This document shows, piece by piece, positions 43,439-53,727 of a stretch of DNA of 61,642 nt. Origin of the DNA: Stagonosporopsis chrysanthemi (taxonomy: Eukaryota; Ascomycota; Dothideomycetes; Pleosporales; Didymellaceae). Where the stretch lies: contig JAFISE010000179.1 in the NCBI GenBank assembly GCA_022560025.1, forward strand, positions 1-61,642. Direction: 5' to 3'. The translations under genes and the position numbers were made by a program. Below the pieces are notes generated by a model. The model saw only the letters and a list, made by a program, of their open reading frames with translations, was not told where the DNA came from and ran no database searches. Numbering within the stretch: the stretch's first letter is position 1; every line of letters begins with the position of its first letter.

Positions 43439-44775
43439 ATGGCGTACGGCACAATGCGCAGCATGTCTTCTGTGCAAACCGACGATGACCTGGAAGAAAT
43501 CCAACCCGAGCCGCTCCCACAAGCCGAGCAGGACGCCCTCGACAAAAGTTATCCAGCCTGCGCACACCATAAGCGCGGACTCAAACATGCGCTTAAATCC
43601 TTCTACGACAGGAATTTCGGCCTCGTACTTGTGTTCCTTGCGCAAACTTGCGGGTCCATCATGAATACCGCCGCTAAGCTGCTCGCTACAGGGTACGAGA
43701 CTAAGTTCCATGCTCTGCAGATCATTTTCATCAGGATGTCGTGTACTACGGTCTTGGGCATGGCGTATATGGCGTGGCATAAGACACCGGATTATCCATT
43801 AGGAGGAAAAGGAATCAAAGGGTTGCTTGTACTGAGGGGGTTCTGCGGGTTTGTAGGGTTGTTTGGCTCGTATTGTAAGTCTCCGTCTCTTTCTTTACGC
43901 TACGATGGGTGGTCAGGATGGGCTCGGAAATGGTCTGTGTTAGAAGAGTCAAAGTGCTGATTGATGCAGATTCTCTGTGCTGGCTCAACATCTCCGACGC
44001 GACGGTCATCTCGTTCCTCGTCCCCACGCTGACCGCACTTGTCTGTTTCCTCTGGCTGCGTGAACCCTTCACCATCCGCGAAGCGCTTGCGGCCCTGATC
44101 GCATTCTCTGGCGTCCTACTCGTTGCGCGCCCAACGTGGCTCTTCCCAAATCCACCTGTAGACCCTATCACCGGCGAGCCTGTGCCGAGCGTGTTGTCCT
44201 TCCTCGTCGGGCCAACATCTGCGCCTGCAACGATACCGGCACCTGCATCTCCTCAGCAGCGCACACTCGCCGTGCTTGCAGGCATTCTGGGTGCATTTGG
44301 GGCCTCGACCGCTTATGCCACGATCCGCGTTATAGGCAAACGGGCGCACTCCCTTATCTCGGTGAACTACTTCGCGGCCATTGCGACTATAGGATCTGCG
44401 CTCGTTTTGCTCATCCATCCAGATTTGCAATTCGTGATGCCTGAGAGTGCTACCCAGTGGGGTCTGATTGCTATCATCGGGCTGACAGGCTTCTTTCTGC
44501 AATTCTTGCTCACCGAGGGGTTGCAGCGGGAGAAAGCGGGACGGGCAACGAATTTGATGTACCTGCAGCTCGTCCTCATGTTGATCATTGAGCGCGTTAT
44601 CTGGGGTACGACACCGCCGTATGAGAGTTTCGGCGGCGCAGCCCTGATTATTGGGGCTGCGGTCTGGGTTACGCTGCAGAAGAACTCCCCAGCTAAGAGC
44701 GACGAGGGCAAGGCCAAAGTCGTGGACGAGGAGAGCAGTCTTTTGGGCAACACCGAAGAGAGGCGAGATGATTGA
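43439..44775 (+). CDS. EamA/DMT-family membrane transporter
   Basis: Model: exons 43439-43874 and 43970-44775; the 95-bp intron runs GTAAGT...ATGCAG with frame kept (GSYYSLCWLNISDATV); 413 aa. The N-terminal ~65 residues are cytosolic. About ten transmembrane helices in two EamA halves follow: first half FGLVLVFLAQTCGSIMNTAA, GLLVLRGFCGFVGLFGSYY, ISDATVISFLVPTLTALVCF, GVLLVARPTWLF; second half LAVLAGILGAFGASTAYATI, GLIAIIGLTGFFLQFLLTEG, LIIGAAVWVTLQ. The C-terminus is acidic. The family exports or exchanges small metabolites, nucleotide sugars or amines; the substrate is not predictable. The start was chosen at the first in-frame ATG. No cluster partners are evident beside GH51. Confidence 0.92.
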
Positions 44776-45718
44776 AGGAAGGGATGAGCGTTCCTTGTTA
44801 AACAAGAGATCATTTGTGTGGTTTGGCCCACGTTGCTTCCAGCTGTAAGTTTCTGAGGTTGACCAAGGGACCAGTGGTCTTTTCATATTGCGCAAGACCG
44901 CACATTCGGGGCAATCCAATCTCAATGGACGTCTCGATGCATCGAACGCCGTGCACGATTGTACTTCGATCGCCGCCTCTGGAATCCTTTACACGGGCAT
45001 CGATGAAAGGAAGATCTGCGTTTCCAAAAGAGCTTATGTTTGGCGAAGTGCACCACTCAAGCTGACAGCTTGCGCTTCAGGAACACACAGCACGGTTTGG
45101 CAACGGCGACAGCCTGTAGTTTCATACACCACCATGCGTCGGAACACTCCTACTTTTTCATCTCCGAGTTCGAACCGGCCTTGCATACTATAAATGTTAC
45201 AATATCGTAGTTTCGCCAAAGGTTCCGTGTAAACACCATCCGAGAAGGATAACGCCATGTAACCTGTATCCAATCTAAGTGGAGCCAGCTTTTTGCTTGT
45301 GCCACAATAAGCGCAACAGTGTCTAAGTGAGCCAGTCTTAGATCCTACTGGCAACAAGCAAGGACATTGCACTTTGTTGTTTCTTCATCATTGTGGTCAA
45401 GATGTTGAGTAGAAAGTGTGTTCAACAAAGTAAGCGATAAGGAAAGATGGGATAAACGGATTGTGGTCTTTCTTATGTAGCTGGTCTGCCCATAGCAGCC
45501 ATCACAGGTACGTATCGACTCATTCGACAGATCTAGGATGGCTAATTACATAAGATGGGACTGTTTTACCGACGTGCTAGCCCAAACGAGGGTCGTGCCA
45601 TCCAGGATGGCGCTAAGCGAGGTGTTGTGCTTACAGCAGATGTCTCGCAGATCCTCCAACTCCACTTCTGCATACAGCCGTTATGTAGAATACGCTAACC
45701 AACCAGCTCGAGAAAAGC
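44776..45718. other. Intergenic region with one weak ORF
   Basis: 943 bp between the transporter and the HET gene. It contains the uncertain minus-strand ORF at 45034-45372, listed separately. Nothing else seen. Confidence 0.5.
45034..45372 (-). CDS. Uncertain small ORF, Cys-containing
   Basis: A minus-strand open frame of up to 112 codons without a conventional start at its 5' end: the frame opens with GTG, two in-frame TGA codons precede it, and an internal ATG would leave 74 residues. Its translation looks more protein-like than neighbouring frames (YMALSFSDGVYTEPLAKLRY, GRFELGDEKVGVFRRMVVYE, with CCAYC and CRRC pairs that could bind metal). An ATG in another frame lies just upstream, and an exon join could supply it, but I could not find a convincing splice pair. 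It may be a gene remnant, a missed small gene or chance. Confidence 0.25.
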   Translation of the reverse strand: MQCPCLLPVGSKTGSLRHCCAYCGTSKKLAPLRLDTGYMALSFSDGVYTEPLAKLRYCNIYSMQGRFELGDEKVGVFRRMVVYETTGCRRCQTVLCVPEAQAVSLSGALRQT

Positions 45719-47971
45719 ATGTCGTGCAACGGTTCATTCCTATCGTCGACATGGAACTCGTCCTCGACCCAGAGCCCTACTGCAAGCTTTAGCTCAAACA
45801 GCTTCGAAGTCCGGCGTAGTAGGAGTCGCCGTCGCCGTTCCAGCGCCAGTGAGCATGACAGGAGCTTGGCAAAATTTGCTAGGACAAGTATATGCTACGA
45901 TGCTATTGCGCATCGTCAGAGTCCCGAGCCGATGGCGGTCTGTGGCCCATGCCATAGCTTGAATTTAAACCACCTCATCACTTCAAGAAGGCAGATCACA
46001 TCAGCCCTGGGCGAATTCATAACTTACCTAGACTGGAATACAGATCCTAGTTGCCCATTGTGCGCTTTCTTCAAGTCGATGCGCGTACCGCACCCTCTCC
46101 GCAACGAGAGCTCGAAAACCGGCGGCAAAGACGAAGCAGACGATACAGGATACCACCTACGTGTATTTTCAGGCATACTATCATATCGAGAGTACTTTCT
46201 TCGCCCTCCTACCAATAGAAAGACCAGCGAGTCATCTGACATCATGTTGGCTGTGGTGCCGAACGGCCTTTTCTCTGATGTCAAAAACATACACCAGCAT
46301 ATGTATGCTGATACCTTCGGTTCGGTTGGCTACATACTGCCCGTAGCCTACTCCTCCAGGTCTCCATGGCTTACAGGCCGGCCAGTGGATCCTCTGCGCG
46401 TCAATCTCCCTCTCATCCAGGAATGGCTTCTGCACTGCAAGAAGAAGCACAAATGTGCGATGCGCTTCTCACGCCCACAACAACTTAGCATGATCGACTG
46501 CAAGACACTCGAAATCGTGGTCGCACCGCCAAATTGTAACTACTTTGCCTTGAGCTATGTATGGGGAGCAGCATCAGTCCCCGTCCCAGCTCATGCCACA
46601 AACACCGATCTACCTGCTGAAACCCCCAGCCTGCTCAGCAGCGCAAGTCCTGTCGTCCGCGACGCAATCAAGGTCGTGAAGAGCCTTGGCTGGCGCTTTC
46701 TTTGGGTGGATAAATACTGCATCCCACAAGCAGACCCTGTGCTCAAGGCTGAGCAAATCGCAAGGATGGATCTTATCTACGAAGGCGCTTACTGCACAAT
46801 CATCGCTGCATCAGGGTGTAGCGACCAAGACGGACTCCCAGGGATTAGCGTTCCGCGGCACACACAGTCATCCTTCACACTGGGCGGCCACGACGTGCAC
46901 TTTGTGTCTTCGTTGCCAGATCCGCAGGCTGTGATAAAGACATCGACATGGAACACACGGGCTTGGACCTTCCAGGAAGCACTATGCTCAGCCCGCCGCC
47001 TTATTTTCACCCGCCATCAGGTCTACTTTGAGTGCAAGGCTACACACGCTTGCGAAGCAGTCGAACTCCCGCTTTCCCTCATGGCCGGCGCGCATGCCCG
47101 CCCTGTTCTATTCCGTGACGAGTGGCTCACGGGAACGCACCGCTTTGGCGCCCTGAGCGCTTTCTGGACTGCGGTGAAAGCGTACTCGCAGCGCAGCATG
47201 ACATTTGATTCTGATGCTCTTACCGCGTTGGAGGGCGTTTTACGCAGGTTCCAAGCCAGCCCCGCGTTCGTGTACAACATCTTTGGCATTCCAGTGGTTC
47301 TAGAGGATGGTGTCAGAGGAGAGAAGGATGCGCTGCTTGACGAACGACTATTCGTAGCGGGAATGTCATGGCATCATGGCGGTGCGGCCCGGAGGAGGAA
47401 ACACTTCCCAAGCTGGACGTGGGCTGGGTGGGAAGGGGCCGTGCAGCTTCAGCGCACGTTTGGGGGTGCAAGCTATGCGAGTAATGTGCGGCTGTGTGTG
47501 CGCGATATGGACGGAGTGACGTTCCTATGGGACATGTTCTGGGACGGGTTCTGGAAGCTCGAGGGAAAAGCGAAGTCCTATGCACATTTCGAGTGTTTGG
47601 TCGTCGAGGCGGACCTGTTCAAAGTGCAGCTCGTACCAAGAATCTACCCGCAAGGACGAGGTGCTTCAACGTCGATAGCGAAGACACCAGTTTTTGACAT
47701 GGTGAGTCCGTACGATACAACAGTCAGGTACTCGTCCGTCATCATGCCAACGAACTTGGTGGATCAAAGCCGAATCAAGACAGAACTATGGGATTGCATG
47801 TTGCTGGGCGCCAAAACGAACGGCGGAAACCCGGATGTCATGCTCCTTCGATGGAATGTCGATGTTGCGGAGAGGATTTGGGCCGGAACGCTGTGGCCCG
47901 AGAAGAGTTACAGAACACAGTCGAGGGCGAAATTCCCACCGTTGTTAAGGAAAAAGTTCAAGTTGGGTTGA
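45719..47971 (+). CDS. HET-domain (heterokaryon incompatibility) protein, intact
   Basis: A 750-aa single-exon gene. The N-terminal ~65 residues are basic and Ser-rich and may not all be translated: another ATG lies at MAVCGPCHSLN. A Cys-containing pre-domain (CGPCHSLNLNH, CPLCAFFKSM) is usual for this group. The HET domain (~275-440) shows NYFALSYVWGA, LGWRFLWVDKYCIPQADP, AYCTIIAASGCSDQDGLPG and TWNTRAWTFQEALCSARRL. In this domain class, W-D-(K/S)-x-C-I and the RAWTFQE strand are the hallmarks, and they are complete here. The C-terminal half (~440-750) has HFPSWTWAGWEG and ends with LLRWNVDVAERIWAGTLWPE, common in standalone HET proteins. The role is probably in non-self recognition and cell death, but most paralogues are untested. 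It stands alone, without an NLR domain. Confidence 0.93.
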   Translation: MSCNGSFLSSTWNSSSTQSPTASFSSNSFEVRRSRSRRRRSSASEHDRSLAKFARTSICYDAIAHRQSPEPMAVCGPCHSLNLNHLITSRRQITSALGEFITYLDWNTDPSCPLCAFFKSMRVPHPLRNESSKTGGKDEADDTGYHLRVFSGILSYREYFLRPPTNRKTSESSDIMLAVVPNGLFSDVKNIHQHMYADTFGSVGYILPVAYSSRSPWLTGRPVDPLRVNLPLIQEWLLHCKKKHKCAMRFSRPQQLSMIDCKTLEIVVAPPNCNYFALSYVWGAASVPVPAHATNTDLPAETPSLLSSASPVVRDAIKVVKSLGWRFLWVDKYCIPQADPVLKAEQIARMDLIYEGAYCTIIAASGCSDQDGLPGISVPRHTQSSFTLGGHDVHFVSSLPDPQAVIKTSTWNTRAWTFQEALCSARRLIFTRHQVYFECKATHACEAVELPLSLMAGAHARPVLFRDEWLTGTHRFGALSAFWTAVKAYSQRSMTFDSDALTALEGVLRRFQASPAFVYNIFGIPVVLEDGVRGEKDALLDERLFVAGMSWHHGGAARRRKHFPSWTWAGWEGAVQLQRTFGGASYASNVRLCVRDMDGVTFLWDMFWDGFWKLEGKAKSYAHFECLVVEADLFKVQLVPRIYPQGRGASTSIAKTPVFDMVSPYDTTVRYSSVIMPTNLVDQSRIKTELWDCMLLGAKTNGGNPDVMLLRWNVDVAERIWAGTLWPEKSYRTQSRAKFPPLLRKKFKLG

Positions 47972-48670
47972 GATGAGATCTCCGGGAAGAGTTTCGGATG
48001 ACGTTGGAAGGAACTGTTTCGCGTGTCGCTCCGCGGCCCCAGTCCAATATTGTGACTATTGGCAGCGACCACGCCAAATCCTCGGCACAAACATCCACTC
48101 AATTGTTGTCAACAAATACAACTGCGGAAGCCCCATAAAATGTGGCTTGCGTCTGTCGGAACCTTCTGCATGCTGACGGCGTGGACGAGTCGCGCGGGAG
48201 TATCGGTGCTGGAGGGCCAGAACGACTACAGAATATGGCGTACCGTATTGCTGCTGCTGCGGTAGTACAATGTGTTACCTATACTGCTGTCGACGCCCTG
48301 CAGGTAACGATTTTGTGTAGTCGTAGCGAAAGCTGAGCTGACACGATGACAGGCGTTTTCTCTAGGGCTGAAGACGACGGAAGTCAAGCGAGCGAGTCTC
48401 CTCTTAAAATCCTATTTTGTGGAGTTCCCGGCTGTTCTTTTTTTGGCTACACCGCGAACAGCAAAGCGGCTGCCTCTACCAGCCTAGCGAGCATCCTGGC
48501 AATATCAAGGACTCAACTTATTTTCCTCCCCCTATCGCATTGGCAGTCAGTCATGACTTAAAATGAGATCGCCCGCTCTTTTCGAGTGCTCGCGGTGCAT
48601 GCAACAGCTTCTACCCCACGTCGTAATCTCCTAATCCAGTCACTCGTTTCAACGTCTACACTCGTTCACA
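47972..48670. other. Intergenic region with second dispersed-repeat copy
   Basis: 699 bp between the HET gene and the CBM18 gene. It contains repeat copy 2. No supported gene. Confidence 0.55.
48240..48330 (+). repeat. Copy 2 of a diverged dispersed repeat
   Basis: Core at 48297-48326 matches 18918-18947 on the same strand at about 27 of 30 positions; the flanking match upstream is weaker. Confidence 0.5.
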
Positions 48671-49949
48671 ATGCATTCTGCGCTTCTGTTGGCCGTCACG
48701 GCCCTGCCATTCCTTGGCGTTAATGCCATCTTCAATGCCAATATCGATCTCACTGCTCGCTGCGGAGTGCAGACCAGGAATGGAGCTTCTTGCAAGAACT
48801 CATTGTTTGGAAGCTGCTGCTCCAAGAGCGGGTTTTGCGGTCGGACCTCGTCGTTCTGCGGAACGGGATGTCAGGATGGATTCGGCGACTGCACTGCCAA
48901 GAAGCCCTCTACATCGTCGTCGATAAGATTATCAACATCAACCAGGTTGTCGACATCAGCAACATCAGTTGTTATCCCTGTAACGCCAACTTCGACACCA
49001 TCCGCCACATCTACCACATCTACCACATCTACCACATCTACCACATCTACCACATCTACCACATCTACCACCGCGGTCACCGTGACGCCAACCCCCATCC
49101 CCGAGCCATCATCTTCACCTTCCTCGGCACCCGCAGCATCCTCCTCGTCCGTACCAGATGTGAAAATCTCCGTGGACGGAAGCTGCGGCGGAGACCAAGG
49201 CTTCACATGCTCCGGATCCAGATGGGGTGACTGCTGCAGTGAATACGGATATTGCGGCAACACCGGCATCTACTGTGATGCCGGCTGCAACCCTCTCTTC
49301 GGCACATGCGGTGGCAGCGTCAGCTCGTCCGCCGAACCCACACCTGAACCCACACCCGAACCCACACCTGAACCATCTTCCTCGACCGTCGAACCCCCCT
49401 CCTCATTCACCACCTTGACCAAGACCTCCTCCATCGCTGCCACCCCCTCGCCCACACAGGTCATCTCCACCACCGGAGCATGCGGCACAGACGCCAACGG
49501 CCTGACCCTGACCTGCTTGGGCTCTGACTTTGGCGACTGCTGCTCGCAATACGGCTACTGGTACGTCTCCCCTCCCCCTCCCCCTCAAACCCCAACTAAC
49601 CCCCCTTCCCAGCGGCCGCGAAACCGCCTTCTGCAGCACAGGCTGCAACCCGCTCTTCGGATCCTGCACAACCACACCCCCACCCACCACCGGCCCCATC
49701 TGCGGCGTCGAAGGCTTCGCCGCAAAGGAAGCCTACTACGCCTCGTCCTTCAACCTCGTCGCTGCCACGGATGTGTCGACGTGCGCGGCGCTCTGTCTGG
49801 CCGAGCCCGCGTGCATGAGCTACCTCTTCAACCCGCTGCTGGGCAACTGCGCGTACCTGCCGCAGACGCTGGCGGAAGGCGAGTTTATTGCTACAGGTGA
49901 TACGGATCAGCTGTTTTGGGAGAGGTCGTGCGCGGAAAGCGCGGCGTAG
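48671..49949 (+). CDS. Secreted chitin-binding protein, three CBM18 modules plus Apple/PAN-like domain
   Basis: Model: exons 48671-49560 and 49613-49949; the 52-bp intron runs GTACGT...TCCCAG with an ACTAAC branch site; 408 aa. A signal peptide (MHSALLLAVTALPFLGVNA) is followed by three hevein-type CBM18 modules, each with eight Cys: CGVQTRNGASCKNSLFGSCC (~31), CGGDQGFTCSGSRWGDCC (~175) and CGTDANGLTLTC...GDCCSQYGYC (~272). The third is split by the intron inside its last Cys codon and completes as CGRETAFCSTGCNPLFGSC. Thr/Ser linkers separate them: a TST repeat (~112-135) and a PEPT repeat (~222-236). The C-terminal ~95 residues have six Cys and look like an Apple/PAN-type domain. Such proteins bind chitin in the wall; some plant pathogens use LysM or CBM18 effectors to hide chitin, so a wall or effector role is possible. 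Confidence 0.93.
49004..49072. repeat. 9-bp coding minisatellite (TST repeats)
   Basis: About seven copies of the unit TACCACATC inside the first linker of the CBM18 gene; each copy adds three residues. The length is likely to vary between strains. A second 12-bp repeat (GAACCCACACC + C/T) lies at about 49335-49372 and encodes PEPT. Confidence 0.92.
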
Positions 49950-50673
49950 AGGGTTGAATTTGGATGAGCGGATGCGTGGGGGTGGGTTGCGAGACGATGA
50001 AGGGGGCAGGTGCGAGTGAGGCAAATAGCCTCCGTGATGGGGGGATGTTGAAGAGCACACAGTCTCGGGGGGGAGCTTCGTGCGGGGGGGGGGGAGGGAC
50101 TCGTATAATACAGATCCTGCGCAGGAACGCCATAATTCAAGCCTCACTCCGATCATGCAACTTTTTCCCTATCCATGTCCTGAACGTTGACGTGCTGCTA
50201 ATTCGCTTTTTCCCTCCCCCGGCTTCCCATGCAGTATCTCTTTGTCCATGAATTCACCCCATGTACCAACTGCACCTGATATGCCGTACCCCTACCTACC
50301 TCGTACAGTAAGCGGTGCCCCGATCCAGACCCGTGAGGGGAAGTGAGAGGCGGAAGAGATGATGCTTGTAGGTGTCTGCATGTGCGACGTGTGACACAAG
50401 CTCGTTGTACAAAGTCGACTTACCCACCGTGTCTCAGACGAACCGGCTCGCGTCACGACTTCAATAGAGACGAACAGGTGTAAGAAGACTGGGAGTGTGA
50501 GGAGTAAGTGGGTGGGTAACCGCGCGTCTTGATTCAAACCATCTACTTATAAATGGAATGCGTTTATCTACCCGCTTCATTTTGCTTGATTCCACCAACG
50601 CTCAGTTTCCCATACACGTCTATGATCCTGATTACCCACCCACCCAACCTACTGACTCTGCGACTACGGCTAT
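49950..50673. other. 3' flanks of two convergent genes
   Basis: 724 bp between the CBM18 stop and the VPS27 stop. Poly-G runs of 7-9 bases occur near 50067-50096. No gene supported. Confidence 0.6.
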
Positions 50674-50822
50674 CTACAAATCAATCAACGGCTCCTCCAC
50701 CTTCTGCGCCGGCGCGGCTTGCGGCGCCGTGGGGAAACTCTCGGGCCCGTAGCCGCCCATCGCGTACGGTGTGGCGGGGTTCCAGTAACTCTGCTGCTGC
50801 GGAGGCTGTTGTTGTTGCGGTG

Positions 50823-50901
<79 letters not shown>

Positions 50902-53178
50902 AGGGGGTTGCTGCCACTGCTGTTGCTGTTGAGGCGGTGCCTGCTGCTGAGGGGGGGCCTGCTGCTGCTGAAGAGCCTGTGGCAGCGCGTTTTCTCTTGG
51001 ATAAGGAGGGTTTTGCCATGCCGTCGCCGGCTGCGCAGGTGGCGAGATGGGAGCTTGCTGCTGCTGCTGCTGCTGCTGCTGGGGCGGCGCGCGGTTGTAC
51101 ATTTGCGGTGAGGACGACTGGGGCGGTTGCGACGTGTGGCTGTATGTGCGCTGAATGGGGGCCGGCGCGCTGTCGTTGTAGTAGTAGTTTGCGCTTTCGA
51201 CGTCAGAGACATTGGAGGGTGGTGCTTGGGATGGGTAGCCAGAGGACTGGGGTGGGTATTGGTTCGACATTTGGCGTTGGAGTTGGGGTGATGGGGGCTG
51301 CTGGTAAGTGGTGCTTGGCGGTTGTTGGTGAGGTGCCGCGCCGCTACTGTAGGAGGCGAGGTTGGGGTATGGCTGCGAGGGTTGTTGAGGCTGTTGGTAG
51401 GTGTCGGGCGAGGCATAGGACTGGGACGGTGCTCGCTGGTCGAACGAAGGATACGGCTGCTGCGGTTGTGGTTGATAGCTAGGTTGTGGCCGCCCGTACG
51501 GGTCTGCCGGGGCTGTGTTGCTCGAGTAGTAGTTTTCGCTGCCCTGGTACGCTGGTGCTGGTGCGCCAGAGGGAATTTGGGGGTAAACATTGGATGAAGG
51601 GCGAGGCATGCCGTACATGGCACCGGCCTGATGGTACGTGCTCGAGAGACGCTCCTCGAGCATGCGATCATAGTAACGCACAACAGTCGAAAGCTTAGCA
51701 TGCAGATCAAGCAGTGTTTCTATTGAGGTTAGCATGCGCGAGGACAAGAAGGGATAAGGAGACATACCATGTTTGCTCATTGTCTCGCCATAGGTGCGAG
51801 CTAGCTTTGGTCGCAGCTTGCCTATGCTCTCGTACAGCTCTTGTATCTGGGGTTCACGCAAGATAGCACCAGGAGGTTGATGTTGTAATCGATCGACTAG
51901 TGTTGAGAAGAGGTTGATGTTCTCCGCTTCCACTGGCGTCAGCTCGAAGTCGCTCTTTGGAGCGACGAATGGCGTCCCACTCGAAGTATTAGTCGCCTGC
52001 TGGCGGAAGTCTGTCGAGTACTTCTTCTTCTGCTCTTCCATGTCGGTCAGGGACGCTGCAATTGCGGCCATCAAATCGGCGTCCTCCTCCTCTTCCGGCG
52101 CTGGTTTTTTGGCTGCGCCATTTGGCTTCGACTGCAAGTGCAGCTGCGCCTGTGGCACAAAGCCAGACGAGCTGTTGCCTTTGGCGTCTTCCAAGCTCAT
52201 CTCCAGTGCTCTCTTCAGATCGGCGTCGAAGCTGTCCTCCACACGAGGGTTGCGTGGCTCCATAGACCCCTGGTATAGTGTCTTGGCCGGTTTGGGCGCA
52301 TCGAACCTGGGCGGTCCGGGTGTTGCTCGTGATCGATCGGTGAGCTTCGCATGGCAGCCGTCGTCGACTCGCACGGGGTCCATGATACCGAGATGTGGCA
52401 GGGGAATGCTGTTGCTTGAGCATGCGCCACAGAAGACATTGCCACAGTTTCGGCAGTGGTGTTTGCGGTTCGTAAAGGTAAAAGGTGTTCGACATCTCAT
52501 GCATACGTCTGAGTCTGTCCACTCTGGGGGCTGTATATGGTCAGCGTTCAGCGCTTGGCTGAGGCGTATCTAACGTACCGCGCTGCTGTCAAGCATGCTA
52601 CTGGAGATGTTCTCCCTCGGCGGGAATTGGTACCCCTCCCGCTGTAAGCTGCGATAGACCTCGTTGATGTAGCTCAGATTGCTGCGCCCCTCGGCGGCCG
52701 TCGCCCAGGATTGTATCAGCTCCAGCATCTTACTTTGTACGTCATGGCTTGCCGCCGCGCCGCCGGGGGCCTTCATGAGGGAGGTCATGTTGTCGAGGAA
52801 CTCGCGCGAAGCTATCTCTTGGATGAAGTGGGCGCCGCCGTTCTTGACGCAGGTGTCGGTGAGCTGGCGCAGGCATTAGTCGGCGCATACCAGCTAAACG
52901 GGTGGATGAGCATACATTCAGAGCCGCCAGCTGGACGTTGGGGTTCTTGTGTCCTATGCGCTTCTTCAACGAGCGCATGGCGTCTTTAGGCTGCACTGTC
53001 TTGGAGCGTATTACGTCGGATATCTCGAGGTTGAGGGGCATGTCCTCGCTGTGTTGCATCAGCAAAGGGCGCTGCAGCTACTGCTTCATCCCGACTGCAC
53101 GTACAGGCTCGAGGTGGTGGCGCGCTCAATCTGCTCGTCGAGCGCGCTGTTGGTCGAGGACCCGAACCAGCCCGCCAT
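50674..53178 (-). CDS. VPS27: Vps27, ESCRT-0 subunit (VHS-FYVE-UIM)
   Basis: Model: exons 53178-53105, 53048-52916, 52863-52579, 52530-51768 and 51719-50674; introns of 56, 52, 48 and 48 bp, all GT-AG with good branch sites; 766 aa. The fourth intron is a stop-free multiple of three and looks coding, but its removal restores SKHETLLDLHAKL. Domains: VHS (~15-155; MAGWFGSSTNSALDEQIERA, AALNLTDTCVKNGGAHF), FYVE zinc finger (~168-225; CMRCRTPFTFTNRKHHCRNC, binds PI3P), two UIMs (DADLKRALEMSLEDA and DADLMAAIAASLTDME, bind ubiquitin), a helical core (~345-430) and a Gln/Pro tail with a long poly-Q. The end holds PTAP (ESCRT-I recruiting) and LIDL (clathrin box). ESCRT-0 gathers ubiquitinated cargo on endosomes. 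It is divergent from the DOA4-like gene. Confidence 0.97.
50816..50910. repeat. Poly-Gln-encoding TGCTGT hexamer repeat in VPS27
   Basis: Imperfect TGCTGT repeat of roughly 80-90 bp in the last exon, encoding about 25-30 Gln on the minus strand. A second, shorter CTG run at about 51055-51080 adds nine Gln. Confidence 0.9.
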
Positions 53179-53727
53179 GGTGTCGGTATATGCGCGTCTA
53201 TCGTGTTGTTGGTGGATATTGCGTCAATGTCTGGTCGTTTACCGCAGGGTGTACATCTGCTCCTGCTCGCAGAAGGGCCTAGTGTGCAGTATGGCGGATC
53301 GCGGTACAGCTGTGGTGTCGATGGATGCTCAGGTAGCTGCGCTGCGGCCTTGGCCCACGCGATGACGCCTGCCGCCGCCGGAGGCCTCGAGAAGCACCAC
53401 CGAGGGCATCAGACCGACCTGCGCCACACTTCACCCACGCACTCTTCGCCCGCCGTCGCTGGACTGTCCCGCCGGGCAAAGACACGTCTCCAGCACCCCG
53501 CCGCCCCCCCCCAGCGACCATCTACGGCCACTGTCGAGCCGAACGCCCCGCCAGTTGGGCCTCGACCGCCCGCCATCTCGGTGCACACAGTCGCCCTGCA
53601 CACACGCCGACACCCCACCCCCCGCCGCGCCTTGCGTCCGACATGTGCGAGCTGCCTGAAGCATAGAATGCGGTAAAGAGTGCAGCTGCTCCCTTGCCGC
53701 CCCCGGGTCCCCCCACCACCCTGCCCG
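53179..53727. promoter_or_regulatory. Shared divergent promoter of VPS27 and the DOA4-like gene
   Basis: 549 bp between the two start codons. Open frames across it belong to shadows of neighbouring coding sequence. C-rich stretches occur upstream of the DOA4-like ATG (53505-53516 and 53611-53620). No specific factor site was identified. Confidence 0.6.

Noticed and set aside
40867..44775. Arabinose uptake cluster (GH51 plus transporter)
   Set aside because: The transporter is an EamA/DMT type, not a sugar MFS, and simple adjacency is not enough.
49004..49072. CRISPR-like array from regular short repeats
   Set aside because: The 9-bp units are directly adjacent without spacers and encode a Thr/Ser linker.
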